From the NCBI RefSeq assembly GCF_019511375.1, contig NZ_JAEUAO010000001.1, forward strand, positions 1,116,001 through 1,180,000: DNA of 64,000 bases. The letters run 5' to 3'. Under the pieces are notes generated by a model. That model saw only the letters and a list, made by a program, of their open reading frames with translations. It searched no databases and was not told where the DNA came from. A program made the translations under genes and the position numbers. The DNA comes from Rhizobium herbae. GTDB lineage: Bacteria; Pseudomonadota; Alphaproteobacteria; Rhizobiales; Rhizobiaceae. Each line of letters begins with the position of its first letter. Position 1 is the stretch's first letter. Shown here piece by piece: positions 17,903 through 27,693 of the stretch.

Positions 17903-19600
17903 ATGAGCGAAAGACTTGAAAAACTGATCGACCAGGGTACAGGCCGCGCGCCTGCCGATGTCGTGCTCAAAGGCGGTCGCTTCTTCGACCTCGTAACGGG
18001 CGAACTTGTTTCGTCCGACATCGCCATTTGCGGCGACCGGATCGCCGGGACCTGCGGAAGCTATAAAGGCATCACGGAAATCGACATTTCCGGCAAGATC
18101 GTCGTTCCCGGCTTCATCGATACGCACCTGCATATCGAGTCCTCGCTGGTGACGCCGCATGAATTCGATCGCTGCGTCCTGCCCTACGGCGTGACCACGG
18201 TGATCTGCGATCCACATGAGATCGCCAATGTGCTCGGCACCGAGGGCATCCGGTTCTTCCTCGACTCGGCCCTTGAGACGATCATGGATATCCGCGTCCA
18301 GCTCTCGAGCTGCGTGCCGGCGACCCATCTGGAGACCTCCGGCGCCAACCTGCCGATCGAGAAGCTGCTGCCGTTCCGCGACCACGAGAAGGTCATTGGA
18401 CTTGCGGAATTCATGAATTTTCCCGGAGTCATCCACAAGGATCCGGTCTGCCTCGCCAAGCTCGAAGCGTTTCAGGACGGCCATATCGACGGCCATGCGC
18501 CACTGCTGCGCGGGATGGACCTGAACGGCTATCTTTCCACCGGCATTCGCACCGACCATGAATGCACCACGGCAGACGAAGCGCTCGAGAAGATCCGCAA
18601 GGGTATGCACATTCTGGTGCGCGAAGGCTCCGTCTCCAAGGACCTGCATGCGCTGATGCCGATCATCACCGAACGCCTGTCACCGTTCCTGGCGCTATGC
18701 ACCGATGACCGCAATCCGCTCGATATCGCCGAACAGGGCCATCTCGACTACATGATCCGCGAAGCGATCGCGCAAGGGGTCGAGCCGCTGGCCGTCTACC
18801 GCGCTGCCTCGATTTCGGCGGCGCGCGCCTTCGGACTTCGCGACCGCGGATTGGTGGCGCCGGGCTGGCGCGCCGATCTTGTCGTGGTCGACAGTCTTGA
18901 AAACTGCAAGGCGGAGCGGGTCTTCGCTGCAGGCCGTCTCGTCACCGATGAACTGTTCGCCACCCGCCGCCCGGTTGCTCCCGTGGGGCTCGACAGCGTC
19001 AAGGCAGGCCGTGTCAACGCCGCCGATTTCGGCGTACCCTATGCCGAGGGGGAGACCTCGGTGATCGGCGTGCTGCCGGGCAAGATCATCACAGAGCACC
19101 GGCGCTTCAAGCTGCCAACGTCCGGCAATCAGGCGGGCGTCGACCTCGGCCGCGACATCATCAAGGTCGCGGTCATCGAGCGCCACGGCGTCAACGGCAA
19201 TCACGCCAACGGCTTCGTCCAGGGCTTTGGGCTGAAGAAGGGCGCGATCGCCTCGACCGTTGGCCATGACAGCCACAATATCTGCGTCGTCGGCGTCAAC
19301 GAGGACGATATGGCGCTCGCCGCAAACCGGCTGGGCGAGATCAAGGGCGGCTTCGTCGTCGTCGAGGATAGCAGGGTGACCGGCGAGATCGCCCTGCCCG
19401 TTGCAGGCCTGATGAGCCTTGAACCCTATGAAAGCGTGCGCGACACGCTGCACCACCTGCGCGAGGCCGCCTTCGCTCTCGGCGCAACACTACAGGAGCC
19501 GTTCCTGCAACTCGCATTCCTGCCCCTGCCGGTCATTCCCCATCTGAAGATTTCGGATATGGGACTGGTGGATGTCGACAAGTTTGCGCTGATCGGGTGA
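17903..19600 (+). CDS. ade: adenine deaminase
   Basis: A 565-residue amidohydrolase that converts adenine to hypoxanthine and ammonia. The metal-binding motif [12 protein letters not shown], followed by [16 protein letters not shown], is characteristic of bacterial adenine deaminase (AdeC). The C-terminal adenine deaminase domain includes [14 protein letters not shown]. Length matches the family. The open frame extends upstream to 17720 but overlaps the preceding terminator. ATG 17903 (MSERLEKL) is therefore taken, with AGGAT upstream. It is the entry point for adenine into the purine breakdown route encoded further right. Confidence 0.94.
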   Translation: MSERLEKLIDQGTGRAPADVVLKGGRFFDLVTGELVSSDIAICGDRIAGTCGSYKGITEIDISGKIVVPGFIDTHLHIESSLVTPHEFDRCVLPYGVTTVICDPHEIANVLGTEGIRFFLDSALETIMDIRVQLSSCVPATHLETSGANLPIEKLLPFRDHEKVIGLAEFMNFPGVIHKDPVCLAKLEAFQDGHIDGHAPLLRGMDLNGYLSTGIRTDHECTTADEALEKIRKGMHILVREGSVSKDLHALMPIITERLSPFLALCTDDRNPLDIAEQGHLDYMIREAIAQGVEPLAVYRAASISAARAFGLRDRGLVAPGWRADLVVVDSLENCKAERVFAAGRLVTDELFATRRPVAPVGLDSVKAGRVNAADFGVPYAEGETSVIGVLPGKIITEHRRFKLPTSGNQAGVDLGRDIIKVAVIERHGVNGNHANGFVQGFGLKKGAIASTVGHDSHNICVVGVNEDDMALAANRLGEIKGGFVVVEDSRVTGEIALPVAGLMSLEPYESVRDTLHHLREAAFALGATLQEPFLQLAFLPLPVIPHLKISDMGLVDVDKFALIG

Positions 19601-19651
19601 CCAACAATTTTATCTTGGAATAGCTGTCCGGCCCGCCTAAATTAATACTGA

Positions 19652-19840
19652 CAGGAGTTAGCCAAATCCGTATCGGAACTTGGGCCGGAGGAGTTGCGAG
19701 AGTTTGCCGCGTGGTTTGACACACTCCAGGCCGAGCGTTGGGACATCCAGTTCGAACAGGATGCCAAAAGCGGCGCCCTGGACGCTTTGGCAGACAATGC
19801 TCTTTCTGATTTCAAAGCCGGCCGGTCTCGCAGCCTTTGA
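19652..19840 (+). pseudogene. antitoxin partner of RelE-type toxin, start codon not evident
   Basis: The frame reads ELAKSVSELGPEELREFAAW... to FKAGRSRSL and stops at 19838-19840. This is the look of the small helical antitoxins encoded before RelE/ParE-like toxins. An in-frame TGA at 19649 precedes it, and no ATG, GTG or TTG occurs before TTG 19694, which would remove the first 14 residues. The sequence just upstream (ACTGACAGGAG) looks like an original start disturbed by a small change. Its stop overlaps the toxin start by four bases (TTGA), the expected operon layout. It is probably degraded together with the toxin. Confidence 0.55.
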
Positions 19841-20086
19841 AACATCACGCCACAGCAGCGTTCTGGCAAGCATATGAATCATTGCCAGCGCATGTTCAGG
19901 AACTGGCCGACCGCAACTTCGAAAAGCTCAAATCGGATTCCCCAATCCCTACATTTCAAGCAAGCCGGTCGCTTCTGGTCTGTCAGGATTGGTTCGTCGT
20001 GGCGCGCGCTTGCCGTGCGTGACGGCGATAACCTCATCTGGTTCTGGATCGGTTCGCACGCACACTATGACAAACTGCTAAAGTGA
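19837..20086 (+). pseudogene. RelE/ParE-family toxin, broken by a one-base frameshift
   Basis: From TTG 19837 the frame encodes a typical RelE-like N-terminus (FWQAYESLPAHVQELADRNF). It then reads nonsense after KSDSP, to a stop near 20022. The expected C-terminus, GRFWSVRIGSSWRALAVRD, WFWIGSHAHYDKLL, continues in another frame to the TGA at 20084-20086. Adding one C to the CCCC run near 19940 restores a continuous protein (KSDSPQSLHFK). The gene is therefore inactivated by a single-base deletion in a homopolymer, or the base was lost in sequencing. Its last 9 bases overlap the convergent alpha-glucosidase gene. Confidence 0.75.
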
Positions 20087-21727
20087 AATCCGCCCGCAAA
20101 ACGCATCCAGCGCCTCAAGCAGAATGTCGCCGTCGACCACCTTTGGTGCGAACCCTGGCATCGGCAAAACCTCGCCAACCCTAACTCCGCTCGGCAGTTG
20201 AACCGCCTGCGGCCCGCGACGCAAGTTGAAGACGAACAACAGCTTCTCCCTGCCCTTTTCCCGTGTAAACGCCAGAATGTCCTGGTTGGTTTCTAGGAAA
20301 GTCATGCTGCCGTCCAGCAGGGATGCGTGCTTCTTTCGAAAAGCGAGCGTCTGCCGGTAGTGGGCAAGAACCGAATCCGTCACCGTTTCCTGCTGGTCGA
20401 CGGCCAGCGGGCGGTGTGCAATTGGAACCGGCAACCACGGCCTGGCAGTCGAAAACCCCGCATGGGGCGCCTCCTTCTCCCAGACCATCGGGGTGCGGCA
20501 CCCGTCCCGCCCCTTGAAGGCCGGCCAGAAGCGGATACCGTAGGGATCGCGCAGGTCCGCCAGTTCGAGTTCCGCCTCCGGCAGTGCCAGCTCCTCGCCC
20601 TGATAGAGGCATATCGAACCGCGAAGCGCGGCAAGAACGGAGATCGCGAGCTTTGCCACGCGGCTGCGTTCCTCCTCGGTCTGCACGAAACGGCTGGCAT
20701 GGCGGGTAACGTCGTGGTTGGAAAAGGCCCAGCAGACCCAGCCATCGGTGACGGCGTCCTGAAAGGCCTGAACGCAGCGGCGAATATGGGTCGCGGTAAA
20801 ATCCGGCCCCAGCAGGTCGAAGGTGTAGCACATGTGCAGCTTGTCGCCGCCGCCGGTATAGGCCGCCACCGTCTTCAGCGACCGCGCCCCATCGCCCACT
20901 TCACCAACCGACGCACGATCGCCGAACTCATCGAGCAGGGCGCGGAAGCGCTGCAGGAAGCCGATATTTTCCGGCTGCGTCTTGTCGTAGAGATGGTTCT
21001 GCATGCCGTACGGATTGACGTCTGGCGCATCGAGGCCGATCGCATCCTCGTCATAAACCAGCGGCGGGTTGTCTCGCAGTTCCTTGTCGTGGAAGTAGAA
21101 GTTGACCGTATCGAGCCGGAAACCGTCAACGCCGCGTTCCAGCCAGAAGCGGACGGTTTCCAGCAATGCCTCCTGGACGTCAGGGTTGTGAAAATTGAGA
21201 TCAGGCTGCGATCCCAAAAAATTGTGCATGTAATACTGCTTGCGCACGCCGTCCCATTCCCAGGCCGGACCGCCGAAGATCGATAACCAGTTGTTCGGCG
21301 CGGTGCCGTCCGGTTTCGGATCCGCCCACACGAACCAGTCGGATTTCGGATTGGTGCGGTCCGAACGGCTTTCCTTGAACCACGGATGCTGGTCGGACGT
21401 GTGCGAAATGACCTGGTCGATGATGACCTTCAGGCCCAGTTCGTGGGCTCTTTGCAGCATGGCGTCGAAGTCGGCGAGCGTGCCGAACATCGGATCGACG
21501 TCGCAGTAGTCGGAGACGTCATAGCCCATGTCGGCCATCGGCGATGTGAAGAACGGCGACAGCCAGATGGCATCGACGCCGAGGCTGGCGATATAGGGCA
21601 GCCTTAGCATCACCCCCTTCAAATCGCCGACGCCGTCGCCCCGCGTATCCTGAAAGGAGCGCGGATAGACCTGATAGATCACCGCGCCGCGCCACCAATC
21701 GGGATTGGACTTCAAGGGAGATGCCAT
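20078..21727 (-). CDS. aglA: alpha-glucosidase, glycoside hydrolase family 13
   Basis: A 549-residue cytoplasmic GH13 enzyme. It starts with WWRGAVIYQVYPRSFQDTRGDG and shows the conserved regions VIIDQVISHTSDQHPWF, GFRLDTVNFYF with the nucleophile aspartate, GEVGDG with the general acid glutamate, and FSNHDVTRH. It resembles rhizobial AglA, which splits sucrose, maltose and other alpha-glucosides. The long upstream open frame is ignored in favour of ATG 21727, which has GGAG 8 bases upstream. Unlike the aglEFGAK operon of Sinorhizobium, no importer genes are adjacent. The 259-base gap to the next gene shows nothing else I can support. Confidence 0.9.
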   Translation of the reverse strand: MASPLKSNPDWWRGAVIYQVYPRSFQDTRGDGVGDLKGVMLRLPYIASLGVDAIWLSPFFTSPMADMGYDVSDYCDVDPMFGTLADFDAMLQRAHELGLKVIIDQVISHTSDQHPWFKESRSDRTNPKSDWFVWADPKPDGTAPNNWLSIFGGPAWEWDGVRKQYYMHNFLGSQPDLNFHNPDVQEALLETVRFWLERGVDGFRLDTVNFYFHDKELRDNPPLVYDEDAIGLDAPDVNPYGMQNHLYDKTQPENIGFLQRFRALLDEFGDRASVGEVGDGARSLKTVAAYTGGGDKLHMCYTFDLLGPDFTATHIRRCVQAFQDAVTDGWVCWAFSNHDVTRHASRFVQTEEERSRVAKLAISVLAALRGSICLYQGEELALPEAELELADLRDPYGIRFWPAFKGRDGCRTPMVWEKEAPHAGFSTARPWLPVPIAHRPLAVDQQETVTDSVLAHYRQTLAFRKKHASLLDGSMTFLETNQDILAFTREKGREKLLFVFNLRRGPQAVQLPSGVRVGEVLPMPGFAPKVVDGDILLEALDAFCGRISL

Positions 21728-21986
21728 CAAGAGACTCCGCGATCGCGAGGAACATGCCGGAAGATGTATCGTCGCAGAAAGAGCGAGTAAACGGCATTCC
21801 CCGCCGTCTGGGGAGATTGACGGGCCGTGGTGCAAAAATGATGATGGGTTCCCGCCAGCCACACCAAGCGGAGAAGCCAGTGCAGCGTCCGTTTCCGAAC
21901 ATCCTGGTGCCGATCCGGGAGCGCCGCCAAGCCCGCATGATCTTCGGCAGCCTGTCCGTTCATGACGAAGCAACCCTGGAGATGAG

Positions 21987-23000
21987 ATGAGCGAGAAGTG
22001 GATCTCATTCAGCTTTGCCCATGCACTCGAATTCGCCGTTGCAGCACTCCTTGGAGCCGGAGCGAGCCCGGCCATGGCCGCATCTCTTGCCCGCGCCACG
22101 GTGGACGCCGACGCGCGCAGCCCGACGGCTGTCGGCTTTTCCCATCTCGTCGACTATCTCGACAGTCTGGTCGCCGGCCGCATCAACAACAAGGCCGAAC
22201 CCAAGCGGACAGACCCCGCCCCCGCCCTGATCCGGGTGGATGCCGATGGCGGTATTGCGCAGCTGGGTTTCGACCTCGCCTTTGACGATCTGACCGACAA
22301 GGCCAGGACCTACGGCATTGCACTTTTTGCCCAATTCAACAGCTTTACATCCGGCGAACTCGGGGACTATGTCTTCCGGCTGGCGCAACAGGGCCTCGTT
22401 GGCCTGGCCGCCACCAACGGTCCCGCGCTGATTGCCGGGTCCGGCAGCGCAAAACCGGTCTATTGCACCAACCCGCTCGCCTTCGCAGCCCCCCGCAGGA
22501 ATGATGCGCCGCTCCTCATCGACCAATCCTCCAGCGCCACCGCTTTCGCCAGGGTTCGCGAGGCGGCGGCACGCGGTGAACCGATCCCGGCAGGCTGGGC
22601 GGTCGACGCGACAGGGCACCCGACAACCGATGCGACGGAGGCCATGAGTGGCGCGATGCTTGCCTTTGGCGGTGCACGCGGCGCCAATATCGCATTGATG
22701 GTCGAGGTATTGGCGGCGGGTCTGAGCGGCGCCAACTGGTCGCTCGATGCGCCGGATTTCATGAGCGGCGACAGGACGCCCGGCAGCGGCCTCACAGTTA
22801 TCGCCATCGCCCCCGCTCTGCTCGACGGAGACTTTGAAGACCGGCTCGCCGCGCAGTTGCAGCGGCTTTCAGACGGCTACGGCGTCCATATCCCCGGCGT
22901 CTCGAAATTCGCGGCCCTGAACCGCTCACGCGAGGACGGCATCCGCTTGCCTTCCGCGCTGGTAAGCCGTATCTCGGCTTTCGCAAGAAGGCGCGACTAA
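21987..23000 (+). CDS. Ldh2/malate-lactate dehydrogenase family oxidoreductase
   Basis: A 337-residue member of the NAD(P)-dependent type-2 malate/L-lactate dehydrogenase family, which includes ureidoglycolate, 2,3-diketogulonate and piperideine-2-carboxylate reductases. Family signs are VGFSHLVDYLDSL, the lysine in SGSAKPVYCTNPLAFAAP and the C-terminal IPGVSKF. The substrate cannot be told from sequence. The next gene, 66 bases downstream, is a 2-keto-3-deoxygluconate kinase, which suggests a sugar-acid pathway. The ATG has a GGAG-type site just upstream. Confidence 0.8.
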   Translation: MSEKWISFSFAHALEFAVAALLGAGASPAMAASLARATVDADARSPTAVGFSHLVDYLDSLVAGRINNKAEPKRTDPAPALIRVDADGGIAQLGFDLAFDDLTDKARTYGIALFAQFNSFTSGELGDYVFRLAQQGLVGLAATNGPALIAGSGSAKPVYCTNPLAFAAPRRNDAPLLIDQSSSATAFARVREAAARGEPIPAGWAVDATGHPTTDATEAMSGAMLAFGGARGANIALMVEVLAAGLSGANWSLDAPDFMSGDRTPGSGLTVIAIAPALLDGDFEDRLAAQLQRLSDGYGVHIPGVSKFAALNRSREDGIRLPSALVSRISAFARRRD

Positions 23001-23066
23001 AGCGCCGCGCCCCGAACGGCGCGCAAAGGACGCTTTGGAACGTGAGAAACTGGGCGGGAGGATTTC

Positions 23067-23987
23067 ATGGCAGGCAGGCTGCTTTCGATCGGCGAATGCA
23101 TGGTGGAACTGATGCAGGCCGAGGGTGATCTCCTGCGCAAGGGCTATGCCGGCGACAGCTTCAATACCGCTTATTACGCCCGGCTGTTCCTGCCTGGGGA
23201 CTGGTCCGTCGATTATTTCACGGCGGTCGGCACCGATGCGATCTCCGACGAGATGCTTGCCTTCATCGAAAAGACCGGCGTCGGCACCGGTTACATCCGA
23301 TGCATCGAGGGACGTACGCCCGGGCTCTATATGATCCACCTGAAGGACGGCGAACGCAGCTTTTCCTACTGGCGCTCGGTCTCCGCCGCCAAGCTGCTTG
23401 CCGACGACGCCGACCACCTGCGTGAGGCCGCCGAAGCCTCCGATATCCTCGTCTTTTCTGGCATCACGCTGGCCATTCTTGCGCCGAACGCCGTCGAGAC
23501 GCTGCTCTTGGAACTGCGCCGCGCCAAGGCGGCCGGCAAGCTCGTGGTGTTCGATCCCAATATCCGCCCGCGCCTGTGGGACGACAAGACCCGCATGCTG
23601 GAAACCATCTCCGCAGGCGCCCGCGCGTCCAGCCTGGTCATGCCGAGTTTCGACGATGAAGCCGCCCATTTCGGCGACGCCGATATTGCGGCTACAATCG
23701 CGCGATATCGCAGTCTCGGTGTGGCGAATGTCGTCGTCAAGGATGGGCCGAACGGCGTGACCCTGAGCTTCGGCGACAGCAAAACCGAGTTCGTCCCCTC
23801 GGCCAAGGTGGAGAAAATCGTCGATACGACCAGCGCCGGCGACAGCTTCAACGGCGCGTTCCTTTCCCGCTACGCCCTTGACGGCGATCCTGTCGCGGCG
23901 GCCCGGTTCGCTGCGCAGACCGCGGCCGCAGTCATTCAGCATCACGGCGCCCTGGTCGCCAGGGACAAGCTGGAAGCCCTGTTCTAA
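23067..23987 (+). CDS. kdgK: 2-dehydro-3-deoxygluconate kinase
   Basis: A 306-residue PfkB-family sugar kinase that phosphorylates 2-keto-3-deoxygluconate with ATP ahead of KDPG aldolase. The N-terminal SIGECMVELMQ and the PfkB C-terminal signature DTTSAGDSFNGAFL with the catalytic aspartate are clear. FNTAYYARLF and VFDPNIRPRLW fit KdgK better than fructokinase. GGGAGG precedes the ATG by 6 bases. It follows the Ldh2-family dehydrogenase and probably shares its transcript. Confidence 0.87.
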   Translation: MAGRLLSIGECMVELMQAEGDLLRKGYAGDSFNTAYYARLFLPGDWSVDYFTAVGTDAISDEMLAFIEKTGVGTGYIRCIEGRTPGLYMIHLKDGERSFSYWRSVSAAKLLADDADHLREAAEASDILVFSGITLAILAPNAVETLLLELRRAKAAGKLVVFDPNIRPRLWDDKTRMLETISAGARASSLVMPSFDDEAAHFGDADIAATIARYRSLGVANVVVKDGPNGVTLSFGDSKTEFVPSAKVEKIVDTTSAGDSFNGAFLSRYALDGDPVAAARFAAQTAAAVIQHHGALVARDKLEALF

Positions 23988-24021
23988 ATCGCGGCATTTG
24001 CAATTCGCCGCGCCAAATACT

Positions 24022-24047
24022 ATCCTTAGCTAAGTTTAGCCAAGGAT
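24022..24047. promoter_or_regulatory. operator-like inverted repeat of toxin-antitoxin operon
   Basis: Two 12-base arms, ATCCTTAGCTAA and TTAGCCAAGGAT, with one mismatch and a 2-base centre lie directly before the antitoxin gene. They include its ribosome site (AAGGA). Placement is typical for autorepression by an antitoxin-toxin complex. Confidence 0.65.
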
Positions 24048-24054
24048 CCGACCG

Positions 24055-24306
24055 ATGACCACGGTAAACATGCTGGAAGCGAAAACCCGGCTTTCCCAGC
24101 TTGTCAGCGCCGTCGAGGACGGAACGGAAAGCGAAATCGTCATCGCCCGAGATGGCAAGCCGGCGGCGAGACTGGTGCCGATCGTCAAAGAAAAAGAGCC
24201 ACGGCGCCTGGGATTGCTTGAAGGACAATTTCCGGAGATGTCGCTGGAAGACTTCAACGCGCTGGATGAGGATGTGGCCAAACTCTTCAGTGTAGAAGCC
24301 GAATGA
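24055..24306 (+). CDS. Phd/YefM-family antitoxin
   Basis: An 83-residue protein starting MTTVNMLEAKTRLSQLVSAV, the usual Phd/YefM DNA-binding start, followed by EIVIARDGKPAARLVPI. The C-terminal part (about residues 50-83, acidic and probably disordered) should wrap around the PIN toxin. The stop overlaps the toxin start by four bases (ATGA). It likely represses its own operon through the inverted repeat at 24022-24047. Confidence 0.88.
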   Translation: MTTVNMLEAKTRLSQLVSAVEDGTESEIVIARDGKPAARLVPIVKEKEPRRLGLLEGQFPEMSLEDFNALDEDVAKLFSVEAE

Positions 24307-24692
24307 GGTTGCTCCTCGACACCCATGTCGCAATATGGAGTTTGACTGATACCCGCAAACTTCCCGCCGAACTGCTCGCCATGATCGCAAACAGGGACAA
24401 CGAGGTTTTCGTTTCAGCCGCGAGTATCTGGGAAATCGCGATCAAGTTCTCCCTGCGACGCGCCGGCGCGCCTCCTTTCGACGGGGAGGATGCTGTTCGG
24501 CATTTCAAGACTGTCGGATACAGTTTTCTCGACATTTCGGTCGCGCATGCGGCCGCGAGCGGACATCTAAAAACAGTTCATGCTGATCCGTTCGACCGCC
24601 TGCTGATTGCGCAGGCGGTGACGGAACCGCTAACCTTGATCACACGTGACAGCAAGGTCGCGGATTACAGTCCAACGTTCATCACATGGTAA
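24303..24692 (+). CDS. vapC: PIN-domain toxin (VapC-like ribonuclease)
   Basis: A 129-residue PIN-domain ribonuclease. The N-terminal LLLDTHVAIW supplies the first catalytic aspartate. SAASIWEIAIK carries the conserved glutamate, and ADPFDRLLIAQA carries further acidic residues. These are the magnesium-binding residues that cleave RNA. Coupled to the upstream antitoxin by a four-base overlap. It appears intact. Confidence 0.9.
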   Translation: MRLLLDTHVAIWSLTDTRKLPAELLAMIANRDNEVFVSAASIWEIAIKFSLRRAGAPPFDGEDAVRHFKTVGYSFLDISVAHAAASGHLKTVHADPFDRLLIAQAVTEPLTLITRDSKVADYSPTFITW

Positions 24693-24707
24693 GCTCAAGT
24701 CAGCCGA

Positions 24708-26132
24708 TCATTTCCGCTTCTTGCGGTTCTCGAACGGATTTTCCGATGCCCTCAGATGGATGCGGATCGGCACGCCGGGCATCTGGAAATCGTTTCGCAG
24801 GCCGTTGGTCAGGTAGCGGATATAGCTTTCCGGCACGGCTTCGGGGCGAGTGCAGGAAATCATGAAGCCCGGCGGACGGGCTTTCACCTGGGTCATGTAT
24901 TTCAGCTTCAGGCGGCGGCCCGACACGGCCGGCGGCGGATGCTGCACCTGCTGATGATCCAGCCAGCGGTTGAGCTTGGCGGTCGAAATGCGGCGGTTCC
25001 AGACCTTGTCGGTATCGATGATCGACTGCATCAGCTTGTCGAGGCCGTAACCCGTCTGGCCGGAAATCGGCACCGCACGGATGCCGCGGGCCTGCGGCAA
25101 CAGGCGCTCGGTCTTTTCTCTAAGATCGGCAAGCAACGCCTGCGGGTCTTCCACCAGGTCCCACTTGTTGAAGGCGAGGATCGGCGCGCGACCTTCACGG
25201 ATCACCAGATCCGCAAGCTGCAGATCCTGCTTTTCGAAGGGGATGGTCGCATCGAAGACGATGACGACGGCTTCGGCAAAGCGGATGGAGCGCAGGCTGT
25301 CGGCGACGGAGAGCTTCTCCAGCTTTTCCTGCACCCGCGCCTTCTTGCGCATCCCGGCGGTGTCGAACATCTTGATCGTGCGACCGCGCCAGTCCCATTC
25401 GACCGAAATGCTGTCGCGGGTAATGCCGGCCTCAGGACCGGTCAGCAGGCGGTCTTCGCCGAGAAAGCGGTTGATCAGCGTCGACTTGCCGGCATTCGGA
25501 CGGCCGATGATCGCCACCCGCAAAGGCTTGGTGTCGTCATATTCCGGCTCGAAGTCCTCGTCGTCTTCCGCCTCCTCACCACCGCGAAGGTCGACATCGG
25601 TCTCGGCTTCGTCGATTTCCGGCGGGAAAGCGCGGTCCTCGCCGAGCGCTTCGACGATTGCATCGCGCAGATCGATCATGCCTTGGCCGTGCTCCGCCGA
25701 GATGGCGACCGGCTCGCCGAGGCCCAGCGTGAAGGCGTCGTAGTAACCGCCGTCCGAGCCCTTGGCCTCGGATTTGTTGGCAACCAGCACCACCGGCTTG
25801 CCGCGACGGCGCAGCATCTCGCCGAGCGTCTCGTCGGCCGGGGTCAAACCATGTTTGGCGTCGACGACGAAAAGCGTCAGGTCAGCCTCTGCGATCGCCG
25901 CCTCCGTCTGCGCCCACATGCGCCCCTGCAGGGTCTCGGGCCCCGACTGCTCGAGGCCGGCGGTATCGATGATGGTGAAGCGCAGGTCCACGAGCTTGGC
26001 GTCGCCCGGCCGCCGGTCGCGGGTAACGCCCGGCGTATCATCGACAAGCGCCAGCTTCTTGCCAACCAGACGGTTGAACAGCGTGGATTTGCCGACATTG
26101 GGGCGCCCGACGATGGCGACGGTGAAGTTCAT
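24708..26132 (-). CDS. der: GTPase Der (EngA), ribosome assembly
   Basis: A 474-residue double GTPase needed for assembly of the 50S ribosomal subunit. Two G domains are visible: GRPNVGKST with DTPGVTRDR near the start, and GRPNAGKST with DTAGMRKKA in the middle. The NKSE and NKWD guanine-specificity motifs are present. An acidic linker lies between the domains, and a KH-like C-terminal domain ends in a basic tail (ENRKKRK). AGGA stands 7 bases before ATG 26132. The TPR-protein gene lies 59 bases upstream, an association also seen in other proteobacteria (yfgM-der). Confidence 0.97.
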   Translation of the reverse strand: MNFTVAIVGRPNVGKSTLFNRLVGKKLALVDDTPGVTRDRRPGDAKLVDLRFTIIDTAGLEQSGPETLQGRMWAQTEAAIAEADLTLFVVDAKHGLTPADETLGEMLRRRGKPVVLVANKSEAKGSDGGYYDAFTLGLGEPVAISAEHGQGMIDLRDAIVEALGEDRAFPPEIDEAETDVDLRGGEEAEDDEDFEPEYDDTKPLRVAIIGRPNAGKSTLINRFLGEDRLLTGPEAGITRDSISVEWDWRGRTIKMFDTAGMRKKARVQEKLEKLSVADSLRSIRFAEAVVIVFDATIPFEKQDLQLADLVIREGRAPILAFNKWDLVEDPQALLADLREKTERLLPQARGIRAVPISGQTGYGLDKLMQSIIDTDKVWNRRISTAKLNRWLDHQQVQHPPPAVSGRRLKLKYMTQVKARPPGFMISCTRPEAVPESYIRYLTNGLRNDFQMPGVPIRIHLRASENPFENRKKRK

Positions 26133-26191
26133 CAAGTTATCCTGTCTTCTTCAGAGCATCATGCCCTGGCACTTGTTTTTGAAACGTCCGG

Positions 26192-26863
26192 TCAGGCCGC
26201 CTTGCCGCTGGCGGCGATCAGGTCGAGCAGCATCTGGGCGCGGTTCGCCAGATTGCGCGGGGTTTCGGCATCATCGACGATCTGCTGGAACCACGTCTTT
26301 GCCTTTGCCATGTCGCCGGCCTTGTAGGCTGAGAGCCCGAGGGCTTCGCGAGCGGAATGGCGCATGCCGTTACCCGGGACGGCGAGCTGCTCGGCTTCGG
26401 CCGAAACCTGCTCATAGGTGCCGGTATCGATCAGCAGATAGGCCGCACGCATCCGGGCCGCATCGCGCATCGCCTGTGGCAGGCTGGCATCCTTGGCAAT
26501 GTCGGAGAAGGCCTGAACGGCAGCGGCGACGTCACCCTTCTGCGCGGTAAGCGTCGCCGCCCGCATCCTTGCCAGCACCGGATAGGCGCCGTAGCCTTCC
26601 TTCTCGAGTGCCGTCAGCGCCGCCAGAGCCTCGTCGGCCTTGTTTTCCTTGGAGAGCGTCAGGGCAGCCAGAAACTGGTCGCCCGACTGAGAGGCCGAAG
26701 TCTCGTGCCAGTATTCGTAACCCACCTTGCCGATGGTGCCGAGAACGATGAGGATGGCGATCCCGATGATGAGGCCGCCGAAGCGCGTCCAGACGGCCTT
26801 GACCTGCTCGGAGCGCAATTCTTCGTTGACCTCGCGGATAAAGCTGTCGTCCTGGTTCGCCAT
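26192..26863 (-). CDS. YfgM-like membrane-anchored tetratricopeptide protein
   Basis: A 223-residue protein with a cytoplasmic N-terminus, one membrane segment at about residues 27-47 (FGGLIIGIAILIVLGTI) and a periplasmic alpha-helical repeat region. It resembles YfgM, which in E. coli links the SecYEG translocon to periplasmic chaperones. It lies just upstream of der, as in gammaproteobacteria, but the intervening bamB gene is absent. Confidence 0.85.
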   Translation of the reverse strand: MANQDDSFIREVNEELRSEQVKAVWTRFGGLIIGIAILIVLGTIGKVGYEYWHETSASQSGDQFLAALTLSKENKADEALAALTALEKEGYGAYPVLARMRAATLTAQKGDVAAAVQAFSDIAKDASLPQAMRDAARMRAAYLLIDTGTYEQVSAEAEQLAVPGNGMRHSAREALGLSAYKAGDMAKAKTWFQQIVDDAETPRNLANRAQMLLDLIAASGKAA

Positions 26864-26968
26864 TTCCTGTTCCGGTTGCCCGGCCTTCCCTGCAAAGATG
26901 AAAGTAAGATTGCGCGCTTCTAGCGTATTTTGAGGCTGTTGTAAGGGGGCACGCGCATTTAGCCCTGT

Positions 26969-27556
26969 TTAGCCCATCACAATCGGGGCAACGCCGATCA
27001 GCCACTCGTGCAATCTCCAGATAAACAGGCCGTAGGCGACAGCACCGATGACTACCGCCAGCAGGTCGTTGGACGTGGAACGAAAGACCGGCAGCACCTT
27101 TTCGCCTGCCCGCTCCCGCCGCTTCAGCGAGATGCGCAGAATGACCGCCCAGGCCAGGAACGAGCCGAACAGCAATACCGAAGAGGTCTCGCCATTGGCA
27201 AGCAGATGGGCGAGCGCCCAGATCTTGATAGACAGGACCTGCGGATGCTTGACCGCGACGGCGATGCGGCCTGCCGGCAGAAAGCCGGCGGCGAGACAGA
27301 TGAAGGCAAGCAACATCAAGAGCAGCGAAATGTGCGTCAGGAAGACCGGCGGGGTATAGAGCACGCCGGTGACCGCCCTTGCCTCACCGAAGCCGTAGAT
27401 GATCAGCAGCAGGCCGACGAGGCTGATGGCCGTATAAATGCCCAGCCAGGCGCCCTTGCCCTGGCGCTCGATGACCGAGGCACGCAGGCCAGGTGCCACG
27501 ACGCGCACGAGATGCATGCCGAGAAAGATGACGATGCCCAGAAGAAGAAGTGTCAT
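26969..27556 (-). CDS. NnrU-family integral membrane protein
   Basis: A 195-residue protein with about six hydrophobic segments and the NnrU features GMHLVRVVAP near the N-terminus and HPQVLSIKIWALAHLLANG in the middle. NnrU family members are linked to nitrogen oxide metabolism in some alphaproteobacteria and to carotenoid isomerase relatives elsewhere. No denitrification genes are nearby. ATG 27556 is preferred, with GGATGG upstream; ATG 27565 is possible. Confidence 0.83.
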   Translation of the reverse strand: MTLLLLGIVIFLGMHLVRVVAPGLRASVIERQGKGAWLGIYTAISLVGLLLIIYGFGEARAVTGVLYTPPVFLTHISLLLMLLAFICLAAGFLPAGRIAVAVKHPQVLSIKIWALAHLLANGETSSVLLFGSFLAWAVILRISLKRRERAGEKVLPVFRSTSNDLLAVVIGAVAYGLFIWRLHEWLIGVAPIVMG

Positions 27557-27693
27557 GAAGCCCATCCGCCGTTTGTGAGATTTTCTGCCTCTTCGCATAG
27601 CCGGATCGGAGGCAAGATTCCAGCGCGATCAAAGGATTGCCTTATTCATGAGGCAGGGGTCGCAACTCCGCATCCGCCCTCCAAGGTTTCCGC

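Noticed and set aside
16361-18649. Open frame of 762 codons on the minus strand
   Set aside because: It lies opposite the amino-acid binding protein and adenine deaminase genes, has no recognisable motif, and its residue make-up is that of a GC-rich antisense shadow.
24756-26327. Open frame of 523 codons on the plus strand
   Set aside because: It is the antisense shadow of der.
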